NCBI GenBank assembly: GCA_025677815.1
Contig: JAIXMP010000037.1
Location: 124,001-188,000 of the forward strand
Length of the DNA: 64,000 nt
Source of the DNA: Phascolomyces articulosus
Lineage: Eukaryota; Mucoromycota; Mucoromycetes; Mucorales; Lichtheimiaceae
Direction: 5' to 3'
Both the position numbers and the translations under genes were made by a program. Below, piece by piece: positions 12,549 to 23,663 of the stretch. Numbering within the stretch: the stretch's first letter is position 1; each line of letters starts with the position of its first letter. The notes under the pieces are model-generated. The model worked only from the letters and a program-made list of their open reading frames with translations. It had not been told where the DNA came from and did not search any database.

Positions 12549-15139
12549 CTCTTATTATGTTTGATTAAAATATGGTATTTTGAAATGATGTTTTCGTAAG
12601 GCACTTTTTTCGTCCTTTCCGACTGGCATTGTAAAAAGAAGCTTATAATTATGAATCGAAGAGCGTTAACTATTATAAAAAAAAATAGTGCAAAAACTAG
12701 TTAGTTTCAAATTAGATAGTAAGGCAGCATTATTATCGACTAATCCTATTCGGGTAAATTGGTCTATTGATTTGAAAGCATAAATAATTGACAGGAATAT
12801 ATCCCGTAAAGGAAACCATTACCATAATCCATTTTATTAGTTTGCTACGTTATAGAATCACGTACTGAGGGTTTTTTTTTAGCTTTTTTTTATTATTGTA
12901 ATAATGACAAGAATTGAGCCCAGATTTTTTATTTATTACATTGAATGCAAAAAAAAGTAGTACCACAATACTGTTATTTATAGCTTATTATATGACGATG
13001 GCGAGTAATATAACTTTCTTTTTTCTGTATAAATTATTATTATTCTGTTACCTAAAACGCATCCAAGAAGAGGAGGGGAGTGAGAATTAAAGAAGCCATA
13101 GTATTGGTTTTATATTATTGTAAAGGCATCATTAAATAGATAATATTATTATGCTTTTATTGTATGTTGATGATCAAGGTATATTACAATTTTTCGATTG
13201 ACTGTTTTTATGATATATAGATTAAGAAATGGTTTGTTTCTTTCATCGAGCATGGCCATGACCGTCAAATGAATTTATAGGACAAATTATCATTCGTCAT
13301 TTAACAGTAAAGACCGTTTCAATTTTTATTACATCAACCATATATACTTATACAACAACGAGATAGGTTACTTCATTTATGTATTTGCCAATAAGAAACA
13401 TAATTTTTAATGAAGAAAATGAATTGTCATGGGTACGCCAACTAAATATTTCATTTTTCCCACCTTACTGAATCATTTTATGTATTACACAGCAACCCCT
13501 ACCTTGGGCTTATACTTTTGACACAACTCATATAAAATATGATTTATATATTATTAAAGCATCGAATGGATTCTTGGTAATAGCGAAAAATATATTCGTA
13601 TATTAGGTTAACAAAATAAAAGCGGTACATAGTTTATTTACATGCACATGATGAAAAAAAAAGCATCCAGGAAAGGAAACTTCTCATGGATGGTCAAATT
13701 TCTTTATTGTTATATGATGACTATGGTTGTTGCGATTGGTTAAACCTTACTTTATATTTTGGAAAAAAAAAAGTTGAATCATCTTAATGGATATCATTTT
13801 TTTTTTACTTGTTTTATCATGGTAACAACCTGGGTATTGTTATTGTTGCTATGAATTAAGATATCATCCATCATTGCAGGTAAAAAAAAGGGGGGTGTGG
13901 GTTCTTTATAGAGTAGTGATAATAAAAAAAAAGATAAAGAACGATAATATAGAATACTTTTGAAGCAAAGAAGTATGTGGCCGTGTTTCCAAAATAGGAC
14001 ATCTATCGTGTAATTTTTTATACTTGTTATTTCAGAGTTGTGTAAACCTCAACCTATGTATCTTTATTGCCAGATCAAAAAATTAAAATAAATGATACTC
14101 AATTTACTAAATTCTTCTTCAAGAAGAGTCTAATACAATTAGCCATTGAATGATGAATAGATAGATAGACCAAAATATTTCTAATGATAATGGATAAAGG
14201 ATACAAAGTTGCGCCGTAAAAAAAAAAAGTAAGATTCCATAGTGTTCGATATTTGTGATTCGGCTTTTTATTTTGATTGTGTAAAAAATATAAAATAAAA
14301 TAAAAAGTGTATGCATTTGTGTTACCAGACGAAAAAAAGGTTAGCTCAGCCTTCAAATAACAACATCAGATGAAACTTGTACTACAATTTTTTTTTACTA
14401 TTATAATAAATTCCCCCTTTTCAATGCGAGTTGTTTTAATAAAAATCATTACATCAAAAAAGAATTGTTACCCGATCCCTCGCGGTGCTCATAAATTGAG
14501 TATATAATATAATAATCAAGTCAGATAAAGTGGTGTTTTTTTTTTCGTCATTGGATTGTTTCTGAATAAAATAAAGTTTTTCCACGCGTGTCATTATGAT
14601 TTATTATATTATATAGATTACGTTTGCTGGATAGAAAGAAACAATGGGGATTATTATTATTTTAGACTAAAAAGTAAAAGGGCACCTAATTTTTTTTAAA
14701 TTTTAGTACCTAAAAAAAAATCCAAAACTCGGGAAAATAAATTATAAAAATAAACAATAGATTATTTGCATTGGGGTGATTATTTCTAATATGGAATATA
14801 TTATTTATAAACATTATGTTATATATTTATGTAAGCTTGCTTTAAAAGAAGTATTTACAGCTTGAATAATGGGGTAAATTTTTGAGAGAAATTGTTTCAA
14901 CCAAAACATCTCGACAAGGAGTAAAATAAAATACAAAATGATATAATTGTGTGGAGTGCTTTGAAAGGGGGATTGAGAAAAAAAAGAGGAAAGGGAAGAA
15001 GTATCAATGGCAAGGGAGTACGTAGACGAAAAACAAAAAAAAACATCCTTTTGTTGTTGTCTGTAAGATGAAAGTTTATAAAATGCTATTGTTGTATGTA
15101 TAAATGTAATATATGAAGGATGAATGAATGAATGAATAA

Positions 15140-16144
15140 TTAAAAGATGAAACCTGTCAACTTCTTGAGTGATCTTGCAAACCTACTGCCATGGTTATTG
15201 TTGTTGCTGGTATTATGATGATGGCTCATGGAGTTCGTGTATGAGGTAGGAGATGCTGTTTTGGGAGAAGGTGCAACTGCGGGATATCGATGATGAATAT
15301 TACTATGGGTTGTATGTAATGAAGATTTAGAAGATGCAATAGAAGATGCAGATGAAGAAGTGGTCGAAATAATTGAATTCATTAATTTTTGTTTCAATCG
15401 TCTAGCAGAAGGGGTACGTTTTCTTCGTCGAGTGGTGTCCATTAAATCATCTTCTGCTAATTCCATGGCTAATTGAGATTCATCCCACCAAATATTATTA
15501 TTATCACTACTGGTATTACTTTGTTGACTATGATTGGAAGAAGTTTGTTGTTGTTGCTGATCGTATAAAGTAGTCGGTGTCATATGGGTAAATGCAAAAG
15601 CGGAATAAGAAGTAGTAGTAGTAGTAGTAGTAGAAATATCATCCTTTTTAGTAGTAGATGATTTATTAATAGTATCTTTTTGTTGTTGTTGTTGCTGTTC
15701 AGAAGAAATAACGACAACACGTTCATTAAATGAGACACGACGACCTGCCATTGTTTCGGGGTTTTGTCTACGTTCCACCCAAGAAGCTGGTCGGAGCGGT
15801 TGAGCTGTGTGTCGTAAAACGGGTGAATGTTGTTGATAATGATGATGAGGTCGCATAAGAGAACCAGCAGAAGCTGAACGTTGAGGTAACTGTAAAACAT
15901 TATATTCAGTGGATTGAGTAACAGCAGCGGATGAAGAGGAATTGGTACGTTTTAATGAAGCAGCAGCCATTGTAGTTGCATGTTGATGAAGTGATATAGA
16001 AACAGGGGATAATGGTACGGAGTTACTCAATACGGAGGACGAACTAGACACGGACGATGATAGCGATGGTAATGTTTGATGTCTACTACTAGTAACAGTA
16101 TTTGTAGTATTATGCTGTGTAATAAAAAGGTCTTCGTTATTCAT
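15140..16144 (-). CDS. Low-complexity protein with an RVSF (PP1-docking-like) motif
   Basis: A single-exon frame of 334 residues starting at MNNEDLFITQ, dominated by Ser, Thr, Gln, His and Asn runs. Two ordered islands stand out. One is SWVERRQNPETMAGRRVSF around residues 121-139, where RVSF fits the protein-phosphatase-1 docking consensus and is followed by NERVVVI. The other is WDESQLAMELAEDDLMDTT followed by a very basic RRRKRTPSARRLKQKLM. The C-terminus is SRFARSLKKLTGFIF. Serine-proline sites such as PLSPVS suggest phosphorylation. I do not recognise the family. The long intact frame through repetitive DNA and the conserved-looking islands support a real gene, perhaps a phosphatase-targeting or signalling scaffold (inference). 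Confidence 0.6.
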   Translation of the reverse strand: MNNEDLFITQHNTTNTVTSSRHQTLPSLSSSVSSSSSVLSNSVPLSPVSISLHQHATTMAAASLKRTNSSSSAAVTQSTEYNVLQLPQRSASAGSLMRPHHHYQQHSPVLRHTAQPLRPASWVERRQNPETMAGRRVSFNERVVVISSEQQQQQQKDTINKSSTTKKDDISTTTTTTTSYSAFAFTHMTPTTLYDQQQQQTSSNHSQQSNTSSDNNNIWWDESQLAMELAEDDLMDTTRRRKRTPSARRLKQKLMNSIISTTSSSASSIASSKSSLHTTHSNIHHRYPAVAPSPKTASPTSYTNSMSHHHNTSNNNNHGSRFARSLKKLTGFIF

Positions 16145-17044
16145 TTGATAATGATAATAATATTAATAATAATGTTTAAAGATGCAATTGATAAAGAAAT
16201 TGGTATTTTTTTATTATTTATATGAAGAAAAAGATGAAGAAGAAGAAGAAAAGAGGAAGTGAAATCGGATGAAAGGGAAAATAAAAAAAAAGAAATTGGG
16301 TACCACTTTTTTTTCTTGTTGTGTGTGTGTAAACTTAATATGAAAGGGGAGTGTAACCATCTTTTTTTTTTTTTACTCAGTTAACCTTTTGATTTCTGTA
16401 TTATTATTGTCAGGTCAGGTCAGGCACCCCAAAAAAAAAAATAGCATTTTTTATTGTTGTTGTTGTTGTTGTTGTTGTTGTTATTTTTACTCTTTTATAG
16501 GATGAAATTGTTGTAAATACTTCTTTATTCATATATCATATATCATATATCATCCTCATCTTTGTTATTTGTCAATAAACAACCAAAAAACCGAAGAAAA
16601 TAAAAAAATGATTATATTTGGAACATTTGCGCGTGCGTTTTGCCATCCATAGAGATGTATGCGGTTTTGCCATGAGTTGTGTTACATAATATAAATTCCT
16701 TTTTATATCTTGTGTCCAGATGAAAGATGAATATTTTATTACGACGACAAACGAAAGCTTTTAGATAGATCAACGATACGAATGATTCAATATAACATAA
16801 TTAGATATATAATAATAAAATAACAATTAGTATTAGAATTAAAGTTATAAAATGATAATTAACTAAAAGTATTTATTGTATAAAAGGGGATTATAAAACA
16901 TAATTCTTGCGGAGCTTGTGTTATACAAGCCTCCCCTTTATATTTTGGATTTTATTACAAAAAGTTCCATGTGGCAACAACAACCATCATTACCATTACA
17001 CCGGTTAAATGTTTTTTTTATAATAATATACAACATCTTTTTTT
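16145..17044. other. Spacer with simple repeats
   Basis: About 900 nt between the low-complexity gene and PIN4. It contains a GTT trinucleotide run (about 16454-16482), a short ATATATC-type repeat (about 16530-16552), a CAGGTCAGGT duplication near 16412 and poly-T and poly-A tracts. No gene is seen. Confidence 0.6.
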
Positions 17045-18172
17045 TTACTTACGGTCCTCCTAAATACGTAATCCATTATTTTTTATAATCAGTTTTTTTT
17101 TTTAATATTTATATATAAATGTAATATAATAATATTCAATTCCACTTACGACCATGATAATATGATATCCAAAGCCAGTTTTCACCTATAATAATAATAA
17201 TAATAATCATACATAAATTAAGTAATCGCCCTCTTTTCAATTTATATATAACAAGTTACTTACTGGTGGGTCCGTCATGATGGGTTTATCTAAAATAATA
17301 AAATAAATGGCATGAAATCAATTTCTCTCCTTCTTTTTTTTTATCACATATACCTACATACTACTTACCACAAGTACTTGGTTGTAATGCAAAAGCTATA
17401 TAGATTGATAAAGAAAGGGGAGGAAAAGTGTTAGTAAGGAGGAACCCATTTTCCCTATATCATCACACTTCATGAATCTATTACCTGCATCTTGAAAAGC
17501 GCCAACCATAGAACCTCGGTTCATCCAACCCAATGATCCTAAATTTCAATATGTTATATAACACACTACTTGTTTTGCTTTTCCCCAGAAAAAAAATTCC
17601 CATCTTGTTACCTCCTGCCTTTGCTTTATCTTCACTATACAATTCTGCAACCTAATAATCCATAAAAAAAATAGGATCGAGTGAGTAACTCTTTTGATGA
17701 TATGAGATATAAGAAACTTACTCTATCGAATCGCATGTTTTCTTCCTTGATCTTTGTCATAGCTTCCATAATCTAATATCATTTTTTTTAATTTTCATAT
17801 ATATTATCAGCACAAATACTACGATTATTACCTTGGCATGCTTTTCACAAAGGATATGTCGCACCTATAAGAAATAATATAAATCCTTAAGTTAAAATAC
17901 GGCAAGTAAAAGAAAAAAAAGGAGAACAATAATAAAAACTGAATGGTCATTAGAACAACCCTCTTTCTCTTTACCTTGATACTGTTGGCAGCTTTCAATT
18001 TGCCTGACTTTTTACCATCATCACCTAGAAATGACAACAAAGAATGAATATGTTATTGTTTACCATGAATAGTTCTTTTCTCTCATCTATTGGTTCCTTT
18101 GACATTATTTATATATTTACCTGATGCAGCTTGTTTAGCTTTTTGTCCAGCAGCTTGTTTTCCTTTGGGCAT
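17045..18172 (-). CDS. PIN4: Parvulin-type peptidyl-prolyl isomerase (PIN4/Par14)
   Basis: Ten small exons join into 127 residues. Exons run 18121-18172, 17975-18024, 17832-17864, 17722-17772, 17612-17651, 17485-17538, three short ones, and 17045-17059. The N-terminus is basic (MPKGKQAAGQKAKQAA, then GDDGKKSGKLKAANSIK). The parvulin domain follows: VRHILCEKHAK, IMEAMTKIKEENMRFD, VAELYSEDKAKAGG, SLGWMNRGSMVGAFQDAAFA, DKPIMTDPPVKT and GFGYHIIMVEDRK, nearly identical in order to human PIN4. Family members catalyse prolyl cis-trans isomerisation, bind DNA or pre-ribosomes through the basic tail, and work in the nucleus, nucleolus and mitochondria. The exon sum is a multiple of three. It is divergently arranged with the helicase, their start codons 240 nt apart. 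Confidence 0.93.
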
Positions 18173-18411
18173 TTTTCACTAGAAAATAAGGTACACACGT
18201 AGTACTACTTGCATATAAAAATGAAGAGGAGAGTGTCGCGTTATAGTTTAGAGAGTGAACCTAAGCCACAATAATGCTCAAAGATCCATTCGTGCAACCA
18301 TGCTACACTGAAACCAAAAGGAACTCCGTCCCCTGGTTATGTTGCTTGGTCCTGAGATTTTTTTTTTATTATTCTGTCTTCCCCTTTGCCTGTGTTGATA
18401 AAAAAAAAAGA
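18173..18411. promoter_or_regulatory. Shared divergent promoter of PIN4 and the helicase
   Basis: The start codons of PIN4 (minus) and the DEAD-box helicase (plus, using the ATG at 18412) are about 240 nt apart, so both promoters must lie here or overlap the first exons. No clear TATA box is visible. An upstream ATG in the helicase frame at 18274 is less likely as the start because the peptide it adds is rich in hydrophobic runs read from poly-T. Confidence 0.4.
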
Positions 18412-20625
18412 ATGTTACAACACACGATTCGTACGATCTCAAGTATATCTCTTTATACTACTCGTCATTCCATTCGAGTGGCTGCAACAACTACAGGTAG
18501 TTTATTATTAATATATATACATATATGTTTTACTGCGTTCCATCGACTCAACCTTTTTGTACCTCCCCCCTTCGGTGGTTTTTTTTATCAATCAAAAAAA
18601 ATGACAGGTCCACGATCGATTGTCACCAGAAACGCTTCATTGAACAATGTATGTTTGACCTCACGATTATTTCACGCTCAACGTGTTTTATTCAAAAATG
18701 CAGCTGCAGCTGTTGCTATGGAAACCAAGAAACCTCTTGCAGCTATGACAGAACAGGAGGATGTTTTTGTTGAAGGAGTAGAACAAGAAGCACAAACCCA
18801 ACGACGTTTTGACGATTTAACCATGATTCATCCATTAAGTCAACGTGCATTAAAAAGTGTCTTTAAATATGATACCATGTCTTCTGTTCAAGAGGCTGTT
18901 TTGTCTCGACTTCCCAATACCAATGATATGTTTGTCAAGGCCAAGACAGGTACAGGTAAAACATTGGCATTTCTTATTGCCGCCTTGGAAAAAGTGGTAG
19001 CAGGCAAGGACAAGAACGATTTACGTCACTTTGATGGGTCATCCATCTTTATCATTTCTCCTACACGGGAATTGGCCCATCAAATTGCTCAAGAAGCCAC
19101 CAAGTTGACGAAATTTTATCCATTGAATGTGCATTGTTTTGTTGGTGGAGAATCCAAACATGTTCAAATCAAGGGAATCGAACGATCCCGATGTGATATT
19201 GTGGTGGGTACCCCAGGTCGTTTGAATGATTTATTACAAAGTCGTCAACATTTCCGTAAAATGGTGGCTACGACCCAAGTTTTGGTATTGGATGAAGCAG
19301 ATCAATTAGTGGATATGGGTTTCAAACAAGAAGTGGAACGGATATTGAGTTATTTACCCAAGGAAAATCGACAAACCATGTTATTTTCAGCTACTTTGTC
19401 GGACGAAATCAAAGGATCCATTGGTAAATTTGCCCTGGCTAAGGATTATGATTTGATTGATACCGTAGGTGAAGAAGATGTCAATACCCATATGCATGTC
19501 AAACAATCGGCTTTGGTGGCTCCTTACAAGGAACAAATCCCCTTGTTGCGTAACTTGTTGAATAATTATGAAGCTGCCAATGAAGGCAAAACCATTGTCT
19601 TTTTACCTACCACCAAATCGACCATGGTTTATGCACGATTGTTCAAATACTTGTTACCTGAACGTCGTGTGTTTGAATTACATTCACGCAAAAATCAAAA
19701 TGAACGTAGTCGAATTTCTCAACAATTTAAACGCGCAAAAGAAGGTACTATTTTGTTCACATCGGATGTGTCTGCTCGTGGCGTAGATTATCCAGGTGTT
19801 TCGTTGGTCGTTCAAGTCGGTATTCCTTCTTCTCGCGAACAATATATTCATCGATTAGGTCGTACCGGTCGTGCTGGTAATGCAGGTGAAGGTATTTTGG
19901 TCGCGGCTCCATTTGAAGATAACTTTATCAAGAATGAGATTGGTGATTTGCCTCTACAAAGTTTGATTGCTCCTGAAATTAACGAGGAAGAACATGAGGA
20001 AACCAAGAGAATTATGACTTATTTTAAGGAAAAGCAAGTGGATGAAGAATTTGTTCGTGAAATTTATACCGCTTATCTTGGTTATTGTAAGTGTGTTTCA
20101 ACATAAATATGTGTGTGAATGGAACAACATTGGATAGTAAGAAGAGGATGACTCATACCATGATATATTTTTTATATTATAGATGTTGGAAGGATGCAAA
20201 CATTGAGACGATCCCGCGAAGATACCTTGACCCATGCTGAAGCATTCTTGCGTGGTTTGGATATTGAAGAAACACCTTATCTTTCTCCTCGATTCCTTCA
20301 ACAAGTAGGTCTTGTTGAAAAGAGACGTGAAGCACCACGACGAAGACAATCCTCTTCTTTCTCTTCTTCTTATCGAAATAATAACCGTGATCGTCGCAAC
20401 AATGATCGCTTCGATTATCCTGCCAGAAGATATAATGACTTCGATTCAGATCGAAGAGATAATTACCGTCGTCGTGATCGTGATGAAAATCGTGGTTATA
20501 ATAACCGTCGTGATGACTTTGATTCTGACCGACGGGATAATTATCGTCGTCGTGATCAAAATAATAACAACAACGACCGTAATGACTCTCGAAGAAAAAG
20601 TTACAAGTTTGATAGATACGATTAA
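18412..20625 (+). CDS. Mitochondrial DEAD-box RNA helicase (Mss116-like)
   Basis: Exons 18412-18496, 18608-20086 and 20183-20625 give 668 residues. The N-terminus MLQHTIRTISSISLYTTR is rich in Arg, Ser and Thr without acids, a mitochondrial presequence. The first intron is read through in frame, so a retained form would also be open. Helicase motifs appear in order: FDDL and a Q-motif region, AKTGTGKT (I), PTRELA (Ia), TPGRL (Ib), VLDEADQL (II, DEAD), SAT (III), FTSDVSARGVDYP (V) and HRLGRTGRAG (VI). The tail is basic, rich in Arg, Asp and Asn, with a duplicated DFDSDRRDNYRRRD block. The family remodels mitochondrial group I and II introns and other RNAs; yeast Mss116 has the same plan and length (664 residues). 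Confidence 0.9.
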
Positions 20626-21352
20626 ATACAATACAACAACACTTAGAAATACTCTACTCATCTTTTTTTTTTATTAATCATGATTTCACCCTGCTCCATA
20701 CTTCTCCTTTTTTCCCTGTATATCACTAGTACATTACATATTTGAACATTCTTTTTTTTTATTTTTATTCTCATTATATTTTCTGTATTATAATACTATA
20801 CAACAACTACCCTCCATTTTTCATATACAACACGTACACAAATTTAGTGCAGACATCTTATTTTCATTTTATTTTCCTTATTATTACAAAAAGCATTTTT
20901 TTAAATATACAATTGATTATTGAAAAAGTCAATATTGTTTTTTTCTATTATTTTTTATTATTCACTGGGAAGATCATTCAAATCGACAAATATAGAGAAA
21001 TATATATCTTTCATTAGCAAGAAGTGTGTCATAGCAATGTTAGAAAATTTTGTTGTCAAGGTATCATTCACAGCGATAGAGAAAAAAAGCCTCTTGACCA
21101 TGAGCCAATGAAATTTTTGGAACGCCGAACAAAAAAAAATTTTTTGCACCTTCAAGTATCTCTAAGGAAGCCTACTAGAAACTGTCCTTCCTCTTTTCCT
21201 GTTTCAACAGCCCGTGTTAATTTGTCAGGTAGTTCATTTACAAGAAAAACTTTTTTTAATAAGTTTTAAAAAACTACAATACTATTCTGTTTCCATGTTC
21301 TAATTCATCTTTATTCATTGTCATTTTGATAAAATAATATCATATATATAGC
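20626..21352. other. Helicase 3' region and L21 promoter
   Basis: AT-rich, pyrimidine-rich DNA between two genes on the same strand. Short open frames at 20742-21269 look accidental. No conserved element is recognised. Confidence 0.5.
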
Positions 21353-22222
21353 ATGCCGCACTCTTTCGGTCGTAAGTAATCTTAAGGGGAAAAAAAATAA
21401 TTACGATTCAACAATAATATAATTCCAAAATATTAATGCTTAAATAAAAATGTATTATTATTATTATCATTCTAGTTCGCGCTCGCACCCGCCACATGTT
21501 CTCTCGCAAGTTCCGCGACCATGGTGCTATTCCATTGTCGACTTACTTGAAGACCTACAAGGTCGGTGACATTGTCGACATTAAGGCCAATGCCGCTGTC
21601 CAAAAGGGTATGCCCCACAAGTTCTACCACGGGTATGTAAAATTATTTTCTAGTGAAAAAAAAGAGAGGAATAAAGGAAAAAAAAGGAAGAATTTGTATG
21701 AATATATATGTATAATTTCTATCCATTGATCGATTTCTATATATATTTATTCAACAATGAAAACTTTTTTTTTGAGACTCCAAAAAAAAAAGTTGAATAT
21801 TAATTTTTTTTATTTCGAATTAGCCGTACTGGTGTTGTCTACAACGTCACCAAGTCTGCTGTTGGTGTCATTATCCACAAGAAGGTTGGTGGCCGTTTCA
21901 TTGAAAAGCGTGTCAACCTTCGTATTGAACACGTCAAGCACTCCAAGTGCCGTCAAGAATTCTTGGACCGTGTCAAGGAAAACGCTGCCAAGAAGAAGGC
22001 TGCTAAGGAATCTGGTGGTATGTATATATATTTGGTTTTTTTGTTATGATGGGATTCAAATTGTAAATATAAGATAGACAGGTTCGATGATACTAAACTC
22101 TTACTATAGAAAAGGTTTTCTTGAAGAGACTTCCAGTCCAACCCCGCGATGCTCGTTACGTCAAGGCCAAGAAGAACATTCCCCAGACCATCGCTCCCGT
22201 CCCCTACGAGACTCTTTTGTAA
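21353..22222 (+). CDS. RPL21: 60S ribosomal protein L21 (eL21)
   Basis: Four exons (21353-21371, 21476-21632, 21824-22017, 22110-22222) join to exactly 160 residues, the usual length of eukaryotic L21. The sequence starts MPHSFG, then [48 protein letters not shown] and ends [11 protein letters not shown]. It is a structural protein of the large ribosomal subunit, near the 5S rRNA. The very short first exon of six codons followed by an early intron is common in fungal ribosomal protein genes. Codons ending in C are much more frequent than in neighbouring genes, the usual mark of high expression. Confidence 0.95.
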
Positions 22223-22441
22223 AGAAATGTTTGTATATTTTGGTGCTCCAATATAATAAAAGCATAAAAAAAAGAATGACGGGGAATAGGATTTTTTTAT
22301 TCTATCGGTAGTAAATAGTCAAAATTACTATGTACAATAATCATCATCATAATTATGTGTGTGTGTGTGTGTTTGATGTTTATATATATTGGAAAAAGAA
22401 AGAGGGAAAGATGATGGGAGGGGATTAACGTTTCTTTTTTT

Positions 22442-23334
22442 TTATCGTATGCGTGTATTGCCCAATTTATCTTGAATTTCTTCTACAGATGATCTATCGT
22501 CATCATCCTCTTCTTCATCAGAGTCATCTTCCTCTTCAGAATCCTCTTCTTCACTACTACTTGGAAAATCTCGATTGGTATTTCTAAAAAGTAGTGGATC
22601 ATCCTCCTCCTCTTGTTGTTCTCTTCGTCTTTCTTCGTCTTCACGTTCCAATTCTTCCAAATATTCATTCTGAACACGCACCACATCTGCAGAATCAGTA
22701 CACTGAGCATATCTTTCCAACAAAGGACCGTTAACTTTGGCAAATGCATGACCCCATTTAAACTTGCCCATCAATGCTTCGCCATGCTCTGGGAATCCAG
22801 TAATATAAAAAATAGCGGCCAAAGCTTCAGCACAGTTCAACTTCCAAGGTTTGCCATAATTGACAGGGTTGGTGGCTACAAGATAAGGTAATAAACGATC
22901 GGTAGGACCTCGAATTTTACTAAATGGCACTTCATCCACTCGAGCCCAAGAACAATCGACGACACACGCACCATACATTTCAACAATACGACGATCAGAA
23001 GGAGAGACGGCTTTTTCACCCACAGGAGAAGCAACAATACCTCGAAATCGCTGATTGAGTTTTAATGTTTTTAACATGTTGGTACGTGCGAGTTTGACAC
23101 CTGAACATCGTTTGGGATCGCCTAGAGTAGTTTCATTATTTAGAAAGGATTAGAGAAAATAAAAAAGAAACACACACACACACACACAAAATGACTCTCA
23201 GAAAATGGAAGTAAAGAGAGATGGGCAAGACCCATACAATGATGAAAATCCCACATGGCGACGGGCATGGGAATTGTTGACTTTTCATGGTCATTGGATT
23301 CTTGTTCAAAATGGCGATCTGCTTTTCTTCCCAT
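22442..23334 (-). CDS. TSR3: 18S rRNA aminocarboxypropyltransferase Tsr3
   Basis: Two exons, 23238-23334 and 22442-23121, give 258 residues. They are split inside a conserved Cys codon, so that MWDFHH joins CDPKRCSGVKLAR. Other family marks are VVDCSWARVDEVPF, LPYLVATNPVNYGKPWKL and NCAEALAAIFYITGF. Tsr3 transfers the aminocarboxypropyl group of S-adenosylmethionine to the hypermodified uridine of 18S rRNA, a late cytoplasmic step of small-subunit maturation. The C-terminal third is extremely acidic (runs of Glu and Asp with Ser), longer than the core enzyme needs and probably disordered. The intron holds a CA dinucleotide run. It is convergent with L21, 219 nt apart, another translation gene. 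Confidence 0.93.
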
Positions 23335-23663
23335 TATGGTTCCAAAGAGAGTTGTTGGAGTTTATGTTTCGGAGCAGAAAGAAAGGGGGCGAGGAATATC
23401 ATTTTGCATAAATCTGGTGGCTTATTCTCTCATATGATGTAGAGCATAGGAATTAATTACAATGAATAGAGTGAATTCGATCAAGGCAAAAGAAATCTCG
23501 ATAATATACTAACTATATTTATATGTAGGAATTATTCGTATATAAAATACCGTTTTTTTTTTTACTATCAAATATATAATAGCTCGAGTAGATCTTAAAA
23601 AGTGATCTATACAGAAACCAACTTTAAAAAACACACATTTACAATCTTATAGTAGCAGTATTA
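23335..23663. other. Spacer upstream of TSR3
   Basis: About 330 nt between the P450 stop and the TSR3 start, both on the minus strand. It is AT-rich, with no extra gene visible. Confidence 0.5.

Larger units (their letters stand above)
7871..15139. other. Long gene-poor AT-rich region
   Basis: Seven kilobases without a gene I can support. It includes a TA dinucleotide run at about 7988-8013, a slightly GC-richer island at 10.3-10.8 kb with a degenerate 18-bp repeat, and a possible coding relic at 12.2-12.5 kb (listed separately). Other open frames such as 8638-8952, 9395-9708, 10954-11139, 11376-11591 and 14099-14356 are short, overlap on both strands or lack protein-like composition. Confidence 0.55.

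Noticed and set aside
18274..18411. Upstream in-frame start for the helicase
   Set aside because: The added 46 residues are read from poly-T and poly-A tracts, and the downstream Met gives a proper mitochondrial presequence.
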